From Bemisia tabaci (lineage: Eukaryota; Arthropoda; Insecta; Hemiptera; Aleyrodidae): a stretch of DNA of 64,000 bases. Position numbers and translations under genes: made by a program. Of the stretch, positions 20,559-30,407 are shown piece by piece. Position 1 is the first letter of the stretch, and each line of letters begins with the position of its first letter. The notes under the pieces are model-generated. The model searched no databases and had not been told where the DNA came from. It was given only the letters and a program-made list of their open reading frames with translations. The stretch is taken from positions 41,831,430 through 41,895,429 of the forward strand of contig NC_092800.1 of assembly GCF_918797505.1 (NCBI RefSeq), in the 5' to 3' direction.

Positions 20559-21534
20559 CAGGGCTAGATTTAGGGGGTGGCCACATGGGCCGCGGCCCAT
20601 GGCGGCAAATCTAGGAGGCGGCAAATTTTGCAATTTTTTTGAATGTAGGTATAAAAAAAAATCGGATTAGAAAAAAATTACAAACAAAATCTCTCATTTC
20701 CTGAGAGTATAGTAATTTCTAATTTTGTCGTCTTTCGGTGATACAAGAGACAGCACCTTTAATTAATCGTGTTGAGAAAGAGACCAAACACGCAATTTGG
20801 CCAGGAACGGCGCGATTGAGAGAGAAATGATGACGAGGACTTGAGATGAAAAGGAGAAGCCCTCGGCGCGGCGGTCGGCATGTAACACATATTAGCGCCT
20901 ACATTCCTACAAGACTGCACGAATACTTTATATCACGCATTGCATCGAACACAGTGCGGTCACTGCGGTCAGCGTGAAACGGATAGCGCCTACAAGAATG
21001 CACGAATACTTCACGCATTGCGCCAAACACAGTGCGGTCAGCGTGGAACGCATAGCGCCTACAAGACTGCGTGAATACTTCACGCATCGCGTCAAACACA
21101 GTGCGTTCAGCAGCGGTCGTCGGCGTGGTGAAACTAAGCGCCTACAAAACTGTCGGAATACTTCACGCATTGCTCCAAACACGGTGCGGTCTGCGCAGCG
21201 CGGCGGAGGAAGTTAAAATCATTAAACCACATTTATATTTGTTCTTTCATAATTTTTTCGTTTATTTCTTATGAATGGAAGGCCTTGTCCACGCAGAGAC
21301 AGGTTTACGAAACTTATCGTTCGCGCAAAGTTTGGTGAATTTTTTCTAGAAGTGTTGACAGGGCTTTCCCAAAAAACGTTTCCAACACGAGTAAACGCGT
21401 CTTATGCACCCCACCCCCGCTGGCATGTTCACCTGATGATTTTTATTGATGTTTCAAAACGAATGGGAAGGGGGCGGCAAAATACAGGCGGCCCATGGGC
21501 GGCAAGTAGGTAAATCTGGCCCTGTGTTTGGTTG
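20559..21534. mobile_element. Non-autonomous hAT-type element with internal tandem array
   Basis: 976 bp. Ends CAGGGCTAGATTTA and TAAATCTGGCCCTG (matching inverted termini). It is flanked by a perfect 8-bp duplication TGTTTGGT (20551-20558 and 21535-21542), the length made by hAT transposases. Subterminal parts also pair: CATGGGCCGCGGCCCATG at 20584-20601 is a perfect 18-bp palindrome and CGGCCCATGGGCGGC lies near 21490. It has no transposase frame; the interior holds the tandem array at 20894-21210. Confidence 0.88.
20894..21210 (+). repeat. Tandem repeat, four ~70-90-bp units
   Basis: Units begin AGCGCCTACA at 20894 (with an inserted TTCCTACA), 20985, 21054 and 21137. Each continues AGACTGCACGAATACTTCAC, GCATTGCGCCAAACACAGTG and CGGTCAGCG with small variations; unit one carries a short extra duplication. 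The minus-strand frames here are only the repeat read in protein. The unit shares GGCGCCTACAA...ATACTTCA..GCATTG with the family Q palindrome. Confidence 0.85.
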
Positions 21535-21549
21535 TGTTTCACTTCCCAT

Positions 21550-21870
21550 ACAGGGTGATCCATCAGGGTTAAACGGCCAGACTGCAGGAGCCGAAACACC
21601 CCAAACCCCTCTTTAAAGTGAGATTTCCATTTTTGTAGATCATCTATGAATTCAGGGCATAAAAATACGAGGAAGTTCAAATTTTCATGTGATTTGGTTC
21701 ACAACCGTTGCCAAAATTCAGGAAAAACTATTTACTTTCCGAAATTTAGGGGGGCCATAACTCCGACTGAAGGCACTTTTGGAAAAAAACTGTATTGAAC
21801 AAAAAAGTTTTATTTAGACCCATAGAACACGTTCCTGCAATCTGGCTGTTCAACCCTAGATCACCCTGTA
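21550..21870. repeat. TIR element with TA-bordered ends
   Basis: TACAGGGTGATCCATCAGGG plus TTAAACGGCCAGACTGCAGG at the left pairs with CCTGCAATCTGGCTGTTCAA and CCCTAGATCACCCTGTA at the right, about 45 bp. It starts 15 bp after the hAT element. TA at both borders fits a TA target, as with mariner-type elements; no frame inside. Confidence 0.7.
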
Positions 21871-22122
21871 TTTTTACCAGTGCAGCTAATCCCAGGCTCC
21901 AGCAAGGAATCCAGGTTGCCAAATTTGGCAACGGACGGCAAAAAAATAGTCCGAGTCGGATGGTGCGTTTGTCGCTACAATTCTCAAAGCTGGCCTTTTC
22001 AATAGATGAATGCGCCCCTTCTCGCACGCACACACTCTCGCAGGGCCCCACTCACACACGCACACGGTCGTGTCGCTGCTTGCACTTGCTTCGCATCCTC
22101 GACGCCTCTATTTGACGCTTGG

Positions 22123-22224
22123 CTGGCATAAGGGCGTAGCTACGATTTGAGATGAGCCCCGGAGAGCATTGAACTGAATGGGGGACAGGGTTCATAGAAG
22201 AGTTTAGTTACGCCCTTATGTCAG
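22123..22224. repeat. Short inverted-repeat element, family P
   Basis: CTGGCATAAGGGCGTAGCTA and AGTTTAGTTACGCCCTTATG plus TCAG pair at the two ends of a 102-bp stretch. Confidence 0.6.
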
Positions 22225-22471
22225 GGAGGCGACGTATTGACTCTCCAGCTCAATGGACTCCCGCATCCCGCCCGGGCGACGGCTCTCAATGAGTCGAACC
22301 CCCCCCCCCCCCCCCCCCCCTCGGACCGCGCGCGGTGGGAAATTGAATTGGTTTGATCCAATTAAAGTTGGCTCCATTAAAGCGCTTCGCTTTACCGCAA
22401 GATTAGTTTCGCCTTCCCGACGATTCTGATGTGTCTTGGGAAGTCACACACTCCGATTGCAGGTGTGCATG
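22225..22471. other. GC-rich island with 22-nt poly-C tract and ATTAAA motifs
   Basis: C-tract at about 22299-22320, followed by CCGCGCGCGGTGGG and then TGATCCAATTAAAGTTGGC, TCCATTAAAGCGC and AGATTAGTTTCGCC. Moderately conserved-looking but no frame. Candidate non-coding functional element by composition only. Confidence 0.3.
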
Positions 22472-23024
22472 CTGCCGCGATAAGGGAAAACGTCGTAAGA
22501 GCCTTCAGATGTTGCCATATATCAACAATATCAACAAAATGTCAATGCCAGATAGAGTATTCAAACCCATATAGACTTACTAACCTAATTTTTTTTTTGA
22601 CGAATTGGATTATTATGGCAACTAAAAAGATTAGTCCAATTAATACATGTAAATTTCGGGTCACTTATTTATAATTCTCTTACGAAATTGTGGTTTTTAT
22701 ATATTTTTGGTTCAGTTTATTTTATTTTTTTAAATTTTTTGTCTGTTTTATTCAAGCTTTTGTGTTTTCTGTTCTACTAGCCCTTTATTCTAGTGAAATT
22801 TAAACTGTCTTAAATACTAGTCTTCAATAAAAGTTAGATTTACTGAGAAAATTGTGATTATTTTTTTTTAAAAAAATTTCAGAGAATTTTGATCGCGATT
22901 TAAGCTAAAATATCTGAAACTTTCGAGGAAAACTATGCAAAACTTTCCTCACAAATACATGTCCTATTCGAGGAAATTTGGCAACTCTCGAACGCTCATA
23001 CGGCGTTCTTGCTTAGCGTGGCAG
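22472..23024. mobile_element. MITE, family D, copy h, with AT-rich insertion
   Basis: Outer ends CTGCCGCGATAAGGGAAAAC and CTTGCTTAGCGTGGCAG. Flanking tetranucleotides CATG and TATG differ by one transition. Between about 22519 and 22862 the family D sequence is replaced by ~340 bp of AT-rich DNA with no visible inverted ends. Confidence 0.75.
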
Positions 23025-23217
23025 TATGGGACTCCGGACGGGTGTTCTGCATGAGAGAGCCCTGCACGCCGTCGATCCGGGGGTCTCATGTTCCGGATGA
23101 GCGTCTACAGCAATAATTCGAAATTAAGGTTCTTTCAAAAGTAATAGGAGCCATGCATTTCTAATGTGGTGAAAAATATTCTACACGAAAAATAGAGCCT
23201 ACGAACGACTTCGTACT

Positions 23218-23666
23218 CTACTAGGGAAGAACGCCATAGGAGCTTTTGGACGTTGCTAAAACTCCCTCGACGAACCACGAATGTTGGAGCAATTTTTTTA
23301 ATACTCCTCCGTGCACTGGAAAAAAAGTCGCTTGGATCTAGAGTCCAGACTCTTAATAAAATTGACAAGAAAAATACTCCTGATTTAATCCGATTTTTCC
23401 TCTTGATTTAGGCGGATTTCCTGTTGATTCAAGCAAAAAGTCCGAAGAGTATTTTTTTTTGTCAATGGTTTTAAGAGTCTGGACTCTGGATCCAAGCGAC
23501 TTTTTTCCAGTGTGGGCTATTTTCCAGAATTTTGGTTGTAATTTGATACAGAGTTTCCGTAAATTTCAAGGGATAATACTCATAACTTTCTTCAAAAATA
23601 GATATTTTTGAGAGGAAATTTAACAACACTCAAATGTTCATACGGCGTTTTTCCCTAACACGGCAG
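23218..23666. mobile_element. MITE, family D, copy i, split by family B
   Basis: The left end has lost part of its TIR (CTACTAGGGAAGAACGCC); the right end is intact (TTTCCCTAACACGGCAG). Flanked by TACT on both sides (23214-23217, 23667-23670). The family B element at 23314 interrupts it between CTCCTCCGTG and TGGGCTATTTTCC. Confidence 0.85.
23314..23512. mobile_element. Family B element, variant copy 7 (nested in D)
   Basis: 199 bp, ends CACTGGAAAAAAAGTCGCTTG-type and CAAGCGACTTTTTTCCAGTG. The GTCGCTTGG word replaces the ACACATTGG of other copies, a subfamily shared with the copy at 59.3 kb. Flanked by TG on both sides (23312-23313, 23513-23514). Confidence 0.88.
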
Positions 23667-23737
23667 TACTACCTTGAGCGGTAGTTCAATCGATTCCATC
23701 AGGTGTCAACACAATTAGGTTTTAAAGTACATATTAC

Positions 23738-24008
23738 TTGCCGGCCAGGTCGGCATAGTGGTCAGCGAGTCTGACTCTAGTTCAATAGGTCCCGGGTTCG
23801 AATCCCGGTGGTGGCGTCTAATTTTCACGAAATTGAAGAGTAGATCTGCTAAAATAGATTCCACTCGGCCCTTATCCCTAAAAATTTGAAAAGCCTGGAG
23901 CATGGATGTGCCTAAATCCATCGATGTCTACGGACAATAAACATAGTCGAAAGTTAGCTGAAGGTTCTAGACATGAAGCCATAAAACCAGCAGAAAAAAT
24001 AAAGGAAA
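23738..24008 (+). mobile_element. tRNA-derived SINE
   Basis: The 5' part (about 23742-23815) looks like an old tRNA: an A-box-like GGCATAGTGGTCAGCG and a B-box GGGTTCGAATCC. The latter sits in a perfect 5-bp T-arm stem CCGGG/CCCGG. The acceptor stem pairs at only about four of seven positions, so it is not a working tRNA gene. An unrelated body and an A-rich tail (CAGAAAAAATAAAGGAAAAA) follow. The 14-mer AAAGTACATATTAC (23724-23737) recurs as AAAGTACAAATTAC (24009-24022), a target duplication with one mismatch, as LINE machinery makes. Transcription would be by RNA polymerase III from the internal boxes. Confidence 0.85.
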
Positions 24009-24035
24009 AAAGTACAAATTACAAATTATTATACA

Positions 24036-24233
24036 TGGTGATCCAAAAGTCCCGCACCACCAGCACCATACCTTTGTAACTTTTGAAAAAATTTAGATAG
24101 AGACTTGATATTTGGTCAGTTCTACGCCAAAAGAAACGACTTTTGAGACCCAAATAGAGTTTAGGCAGGCCTCTCTGTAGAGAGAAAAGTGCCCTGAGGT
24201 TCATAGGTATAATGCGGGGTTTTTGGATCACCC
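24036..24233. repeat. Short TIR element
   Basis: TGGTGATCCAAAAGTCCCGC and GCGGGGTTTTTGGATCACCC pair at the two ends. It lies immediately right of the SINE. Confidence 0.65.
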
Positions 24234-24260
24234 TTAAGGCCAAAAACCCCACCGATCAAT

Positions 24261-24520
24261 TTGATTGAATTTTGCAAAAAGGAACCACTAGCATTGCAAT
24301 GATGCTAAGATTGTGCAACTTCGTCCTTTGCAATAAAATTGCGAAAATCGTGAAAAACTATGAAATTTAGATGGTAATTTTTGTCTTAAATTCACAGTTT
24401 TTAGCGAGTAAAATAGAAACTATTAGTGGATAGTCGGGTTATTCCTCCAAGACAAAAGAAGTTGCACAATCTTAGCAACATTGCAATGCTAGTGGTTCCT
24501 TTTTGCAAAATGCAATCCAA
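24261..24520. repeat. TIR element, family K
   Basis: About 58-bp terminal inverted repeats: TTGATTGAATTTTGCAAAAA, GGAACCACTAGCATTGCAAT and GCTAAGATTGTGCAACTT at the left, with their complement at the right. The outermost TTTTGCAAAAAGGAACCACT word is also found in family M ends. Confidence 0.75.
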
Positions 24521-24947
24521 TTATTTGGCAAGGGTTCATCCGGCATCGCGGCATCGCGCCGAGATGCGGTGGCAGAGTCATATTTGTAAAACAAGTCACT
24601 CATCCGGTGGTTCCCATGAATCCTGCCTCGTCCACTCGAGATGATGTCCACTGCTATCCTGATGCCATCGGTTGATGCATCCATGCTCACCACTCATCGG
24701 CCTCGCAGTCGGCCACTCACTCGTTGAATCCGCGTCGATTAGCCGCGCGTCTGATGACTGATTACGCGAGGATTCGAGCGGCTTACAACCTCTTTAGACG
24801 GGATTAGCGGGATGTCCTACTCTTCCGACAGCGTGGTTGTCTGTTAGTTGCTTGGTTGCGTTCCCATCATATTACATCCGGAAAATGAAATGCTAAACCG
24901 GGGAATGGGTTCCTGGCTTCAACCGCAGTCAAGACAAGAGTTGTTTT
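24521..24947. other. GC-richer single-copy island
   Basis: CpG-rich from 24540 to 24800 (GGCATCGCGGCATCGCGCCG, GATTAGCCGCGCGTCTG). Frames of 72-73 codons on both strands start in family K and are unrecognised. Confidence 0.3.
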
Positions 24948-25110
24948 AAGGCCTGGATACACGCTCGAATTTCCGTCAATTTCCGATCAAAATGATGACA
25001 AAAATGGCGGTCAAATTTTTGCAGACCGCAAAAATTTGATGGTAGATGGTGCGCATCAGTCACCATTTGATCGGAAATTGATGGAAATTTGAGCGTGTAT
25101 CCAGGCCTTT
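24948..25110. repeat. Short TIR element bordered by TTAA
   Basis: AAGGCCTGGATACACGCTCG with AATTTCCGTCAATTTCCGAT at the left pairs with ATCGGAAATTGATGGAAATT and GAGCGTGTATCCAGGCCTTT at the right. TTAA words border both ends, compatible with a piggyBac-type target but one base out of register on the right. Confidence 0.7.
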
Positions 25111-25740
25111 AAAGGCTATCTTTCCACAATCCGTAGGCGAATTTCCGCGAGTGGAATTGGTTAAAGTCTTCATATTGCTGCCTTCACTGGCCTCTTGGCG
25201 ACAGGTCGAAGCTTCTTACTTTCGGAGATTCAACACTTCTTTATGGACAATTATAAAGGAGCAACAGTCAACACGTTGTTAACCATCGACCTAGTGGGTA
25301 GGTCAACAGTTGAATTTTGAATTCCCGAAAGTAAAATCTTTCACCATTTCGAAGATATCAGTGAAGGGTTTCTTGTCCCTGTGATCCTGATCACCTTATC
25401 TTTAGTTCCGAGTTGCTATTTCCCGGAAATAATTCTGAATTTCGGAACTTCTCAAATAATTGGAACTTTTCCCGGTATTTTTAGTTATATTCGAGATTTC
25501 TCTGGGAATTTCGGAGTTTTCTGTCACCGAGTATTTAATAAAATTTGACAATTTTTTTTTAGATCAAATTGGACGATCCTCGGAACTAAATCCGGGCATG
25601 TTTCTAAATTTTCCCCGGAGCTAAAAATCGGTATTTTTCTCGGAACTTAGAGAGATCGGTATTAATTCCGGAAACCCCGATCTTCGGTAAAATAAAGTAG
25701 CAGCACTGCTAGATCGTTGTTCCAGGGTTCTTAAGGCCAA
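25111..25740. other. Stretch with CCGGAA/TTCCGG words
   Basis: From 25420 to 25690 short blocks such as TTCCCGGAAATAATTC, TTTTCCCGGTATTTTTAG and TTCCGGAAACCCCGATC recur in both orientations, so this may be an old decayed palindromic element. No ends can be fixed. Confidence 0.3.
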
Positions 25741-26190
25741 AATTTTTGCTGAATATGCCTCCGGAAAGCCCAGAAGTAAACAAGATTGCATTCTGAGCCC
25801 ATCGGAGTATTACGTAGAGGAAGGTGGCGGGGGTTGTTTGATGCAAATTTAACATCCTCCACCTTGATTTGGCGGCGAAGGCGATTTATTTTCTCCGCGA
25901 GCCGAACCGAAGCCGCCCGCCACTGCGGTGCATTCCCGGCCGGCGTCGCGCGTCCATCGCTTTGTTTGGAAAATAAATTGGATGGGCTCGCCGCGATAAT
26001 TTATTTTATTGTTTCGGGTAATGAATTGAATTCCCGCGTCCGAGACTCGGTTCGACGGAACGGACTAAACGTTTCGGTTCACCTCAAAAACGACTTACCC
26101 GCTATCAATAATCCTATTCAGATAAGTGCTTTCTTCAAATACATCCATTCGCTTGGTTCCTTTTTGCCCGTTTCCATCCGATTCACCATG
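25741..26190. other. GC-rich island with AT-rich homeodomain-like core
   Basis: CpG-rich (GCCGCCCGCCACTGCGG, CCGGCCGGCGTCGCGCG) around AATAAATTGGATGGGC, GATAATTTATTTTATTGTTT and GGGTAATGAATTGAATTCCC. An open frame of 180 codons covers 25786-26328 on plus but its end is family D repeat and no domain is seen. Candidate promoter, exon or regulatory element. Confidence 0.3.
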
Positions 26191-26443
26191 CTGAAGTGCC
26201 AAGAAAGAACGCCGTATGAGCCCTCTGTCGTTGCCAAATTTCCCTCTGTAAAAACCCGAAATTACTGGGAAATTTGTGAATATTTTTTCCCGAAAATTTC
26301 AGACAATTTTGTACGTACTTTAATCTGAAACATCTGAAAATTTCAAGGGAAAATGTGCATGAATGTCATCAAAAATACATCTTTTATCAAAGGTAATTTG
26401 GCAACTCTCGAGTGTACATACGGCATTCTTCTTCAGCGGGCAG
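26191..26443. mobile_element. MITE, family D, copy j
   Basis: 253 bp, ends CTGAAGTGCCAAGAAAGAAC and TTCTTCTTCAGCGGGCAG. Perfect 4-bp target duplication CATG (26187-26190, 26444-26447). Confidence 0.85.
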
Positions 26444-28447
26444 CATGTGCGTCTTGATTTTGAACTATTCCGTCGGTCGAGGATTTATGGGGGCTGATCC
26501 TTTGACGCATGCTCTCTTTTCGCTTATTTTTTCTATTTTTTTTTTCCTCTCTCTCGGCGATAGACTTGTTTGCTGCAACTGTCGAAGAGGGTGTATTGCG
26601 CTAACCAATAAATCAGGCGAAATGCATCTGGGAAATTAAGTGTTCCAGCGTGAAAATAGCACAGAGTATCCGTGAACCAGTTTTGCCTTCGAAATCTGCC
26701 CGAGTTGATTTGAACAATTTTAGAGACAAAAAGGGGAAAAATAGAGCGGGTTGATAGCCGTGTTCTTAGAACTTTAAAAGAAGAGAAGTAATTGAAAGGC
26801 AAGGAAAGAGGAAAGTGATCAGGAATGTTTTTTTTTTTGAAAAGATTGAGATTCCGATCATGAAGGACTAGAGTTGCTTTTGCAGTTAAATAATTTAAAT
26901 TTTTGCTCGACAACTGTTTTGAATGATAAATGTTGACCTTTGAAAAAAATTGGAGTAAATATGAGACTCAACGGTAATTTTTTAACCTCTTATGAGCCTG
27001 CGTGTAGATTGTGGACGAAAATTCATTACTATGCACACGGTGGCCGAAAGCGTCAATCAAAGTAATCTTCAAAATAGGAAGTTAGATTTCGATTTTCATT
27101 TTCCAGATTCCAGTTATGCATATTTTTATAAGGGCGTAAAATATTTAATAAAACCTATCGCTTTTGAGGCGCGGTTTCTCTGTATGTAGCTGTCATCGGG
27201 AAGAAGGATCTCAGTGCGCTAAAAAATATTGTCAGAGAAATAACTGTTGTCAAGTTGAGTTGAGAAATTTGAAGTTAGGTTTGTCATGGAAAACACCATC
27301 ATCCAAAACTAGGAATTGAGTCGATAATTTAATCCGAAAATAAATAGTTTTTCCTCAAGATTATACGTCACAAACTACGAACGTCAAAGCGTCCAGACTC
27401 TAATTTGATTTGACCTTCTAGACCTTCTTTACGCCAAAATGTCTGTGCAATTTTACTGTAAGTAACTTAAAACCCCGGTTTAGACTTTTTTGGCACAATC
27501 TCCTTTCTTCCTGTGAACGGTTTTCAGGTCATGAACTTACCATGCGCCACCAATTCTCCAAATCTACACCTCCAAAATAAGTCCAATTAGATTTTTATAT
27601 CCATTTTTTAGATATGTTTGAACCTCAATAGTTCGAAAATGGGAAAAAATTACTCTCTTCAGAGACATTTCTCACAGTTACTGCCTAGACTGTCCAATCT
27701 AAGAGTGAGCAATACCAATTTCATTGCACATTACAGCCGAGCTTCCACGCCAGCAACAGAGTATATGATTTGGGAAATCTTCTTTCTCTCATGCAGGTAA
27801 AAGAATAAACGCATAAAAGTATAAAAACATAAAAGCTGTACCTTGCCTCCTTTGGAATCCAAGTAGCACCAACAACGGCACGTTCGGTTCTCAACCGGAG
27901 GGTTGGCAAGCTTTAATTGAATTATAAGAATTAATTGGGCACTATGCGCCGAGATTCCTACCTTCGTCGATTCGCTAACAAAACAGCGTAACTCTCTCTC
28001 GCTCTTGAGCCGTAGGGAGTATGGAATCATATGAAAGACACATCTCATCTTAAAGTGTAGTTACTCTTTTATGACATCGGAGCTAGGTCTTGATATGATG
28101 CTTTAAATCACGCACTAAGTGGTATACCAATCCTGACTCACCGCCTATAATCAAGTATCTAAGTTTTCTCGCAACTCTTGGTTCAGAGAGCCTTGATCCG
28201 TCAAATATGGACATTGTTTTGTTCGAGGCACCATCAAGTTTTAAGGAAGATTTAGAGCTTGAAAGGGAACTATGAGTGTTGGAAGTTCCATTTACGGGTA
28301 TACGGTATTTACGGGGTCTACTAAAAGTAACTGTGCAATTGCGTGTTCCACATTCGAAACAAAGGAAGACAGAGAGCCAAACAGTTCGTATGTAATGTTG
28401 TAAAAAATCGCACGATCAATTGACAATTTGGGTGTAATAATAACACA
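26444..28447. other. Two kilobases without recognised repeats or genes
   Basis: AT-rich. Open frames up to 126 codons (26533-26913 minus) and 105 codons (27731-28048 minus) have no recognisable domain, and no TIR element was found. A pyrimidine run precedes 26560. This is the longest repeat-free part of the first 35 kb. Confidence 0.35.
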
Positions 28448-29053
28448 GTATGTTGGAGTTTTTTTTAGCCAACGTGCTTTTACAATTCAGCATAAAGCTG
28501 AAAATCTCAATACAGAGGGAAAAAGCTCATATGAGCACAATTTTCCCTCAAAGAGATACGCTGTTTGGTGCAACACTAGTTACGACCAATCAGGATTGCA
28601 CTGCACTGAGGATTGGCCCAACAAGGCCGAAACGCGTCTGCAGGTGCCTCTCTGAATGGTCTTATCTGGTGTTGCACCAAACAGCATATCGACGGTGAAA
28701 CTACCAAACCACGTATCTCGTTTGCGGTGTTTAAAAATCTCCGCTCACATTTTATTGTTTTGAAGTAGACCAAATCAATATCATTCCTTGAAATTTTCAT
28801 AGAATATTTTCCGCACGAAGAGGAAAAATCACAGAAATTTTCAAGAGTGGACGTCAAGTAGTTATTCATTTAAAAATAAAGTATGACAGGAAGTCTGCGA
28901 CGTCGCAACCGAGATACGTGGTTTGGTAGTTTCACCGTCGATATCTCTTTGAGGGAAAATTGCGCTCATATGAGCTTTTTCCCTCTGTATTGAGATTTTC
29001 AGCTTTACGCTGAATTTTTAACGCACGTTGGCTAAAAATAACTCCAATATACT
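28448..29053. mobile_element. Palindromic element, family H, copy 1, carrying J
   Basis: Left arm from AGTATGTTGGAGTTTTTTTT through CAGCATAAAGCTGAAAATCT to AACACCAGATAAG; right arm from 28944 (CTCTTTGAGGGAAAATTGCG) to AACTCCAATATACT. The right arm is interrupted by family J. The H half-copy at 4628 confirms the sequence. Confidence 0.8.
28689..28941. mobile_element. TIR element, family J, copy 1 (nested in H)
   Basis: 253 bp, ends TCGACGGTGAAACTACCAAA plus CCACGTATCTCG and the complement at the right. Flanked by TA on both sides (28687-28688, 28942-28943). The unbroken site (ACAGCG-TA-TCTC read on minus) is preserved in the left arm of the same H element. Confidence 0.85.
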
Positions 29054-29118
29054 ATTTTTATTTGCATGACTCGTGACGCGTGCAATTAACACATTAACGC
29101 ACGTTATTCCACGCGTTT

Positions 29119-29122
<4 letters not shown>

Positions 29123-29165
<43 letters not shown>
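29123..29165 (+). repeat. Poly-A tract, ~43 nt
   Basis: Uninterrupted A-run. The flanks show no SINE or LINE body, and no target duplication was recognised, so its origin is undetermined. Confidence 0.9.
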
Positions 29166-29167
<2 letters not shown>

Positions 29168-29503
29168 ACACGAGCAGAGCTTTTTGTATGCACCAACGAG
29201 GCATTTTTCCGTGAGGTGTTCCCATCTCGCAGCAGGTTAAAGGTGAGAAAATAGGTTCGACGGCGCTGGCTTAAAAGCCGAGAAGCATGACGCGCTCGTC
29301 TCACGAAATGATTCATCAGTTAAAATAAAACACTTAGCGTTTATCTCTATCTTCGTCTGTCAACTTGTCATCTTTGACTGTTTCGAGAGAGGAGTTCTGT
29401 TTCTGTCGGCCTCCGCAGCCGCGCGACTGTCTCTGACGTTCGTGCTGTGGAGCTCTGGACGTCTCGAGATGTGTGAGGAACGTTGTCAGATCCAATGGCC
29501 CAG

Positions 29504-30374
29504 AATGGGTCGGTTGCGCTGGTCACAAAATCGTGGTTCGTAGATTAGCTTGAAATAATAAGAGCTGCCCAAACAGAAACTCTCTGCGTTCGATATTAAG
29601 GTGATTCGATGGACGCCATATTTTGTGTCAGAACGGCATGCGATATATCGCATCAATTGGTTCTATTTTTTCAGCTACTCGTCGTTTTTCTCCAATTTTG
29701 AGATCGCAATTCTGTTGTCAGGAGACTAAAGCACTCACTTACCAATTTTAACAAAGAAATTCAACGTCATAAAGGCGTGGTTTTTTTAGAGAGAAAATAT
29801 CGCATTCGAGTGTAGTTTCGATACTCAGTATCGAATGCGATGTTTTCTCTCTAAAAAAACCACGCCTTTATTACGTTGAATTTCTTTGTTAAAATTGGTA
29901 AGTGAGTGCTTTAGTCTCCTGACAACAAAATTGCGATCTCAAAATTTGAGAAAAATGACGAGTAGCTGAAAAAATGGAACCAATTGATGCGATGTATCGC
30001 ATGCCGTTCTGACACAAAATACGGCGTCCATCGAATCACCTTAACTGAGATATCGCGCTTTGAGAAATTCAGTTCATGACGTCATCCACCACGAGTGTGA
30101 AACCCTTGGTTTCTCTCACCTTGCTTTCATCAGCCAGTGAGATACACATTTGCACTGAATACTCAACTGAAACTTGGATGAGAGCGAGGTGGAAGAAACC
30201 GAGGGTGTCACTACCGTGGTGGGTGACGTCATAAACCGAATTTTTCAAAGCGCCATCTCTCGGTTAATATTGAACGTAAACTGTTGCTGCTTGGACAGAT
30301 CTTATTATTTTTAGCTGATCTACAAAAATCAGGTGCCAAAACACGATTCTGTGACCATCGTGAATGACCCATTA
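29504..30374. mobile_element. Palindromic element, family V, complete, carrying G
   Basis: Left arm AATGGGTCGG...GGTCACAAAATCGTG to CGTTCGATA, resuming after the G insertion at CTGAGATATCGCGCTTTGAG. The right arm is the complement: GCGCCATCTCTCGGTTAATA, TTGAACG, GATTCTGTGACCATCG, GACCCATT. Loop around 30130-30165. A half-copy is at 1487. Confidence 0.8.
29600..30040. mobile_element. TTAA-flanked palindrome, family G, copy 1 (nested in V)
   Basis: 441 bp, nearly a perfect inverted repeat with ~200-bp arms: GGTGATTCGATGGACGCCAT at the left, its complement at the right, centre ATACTCAGTATCGAATGCGA. TTAA stands on both sides (29596-29599, 30041-30044), the target used by piggyBac-type transposases. 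The opposite arm of host V keeps the empty TTAA at 30264-30267. No frame inside. Confidence 0.9.
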
Positions 30375-30407
30375 TAATCGGAAAAAAGCTCCGAATGAAC
30401 AACCTGC

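Noticed and set aside
20899..21182. Repeat-containing peptide frames on minus (66 and 84 codons)
   Set aside because: They translate the nucleotide tandem array inside the hAT element; units vary in length not divisible by three, so no frame is kept.
20894..21210. CRISPR-like array
   Set aside because: Units are tandem without unique spacers and lie in a eukaryotic transposon.
23742..23815. Functional tRNA gene
   Set aside because: The T-arm is intact but the acceptor stem pairs at only about four of seven positions, and the sequence continues into a SINE body with target duplications.
25786..26328. 180-codon plus frame
   Set aside because: Final third is MITE D copy j; the rest lies in a GC-rich island and has no recognisable motif.
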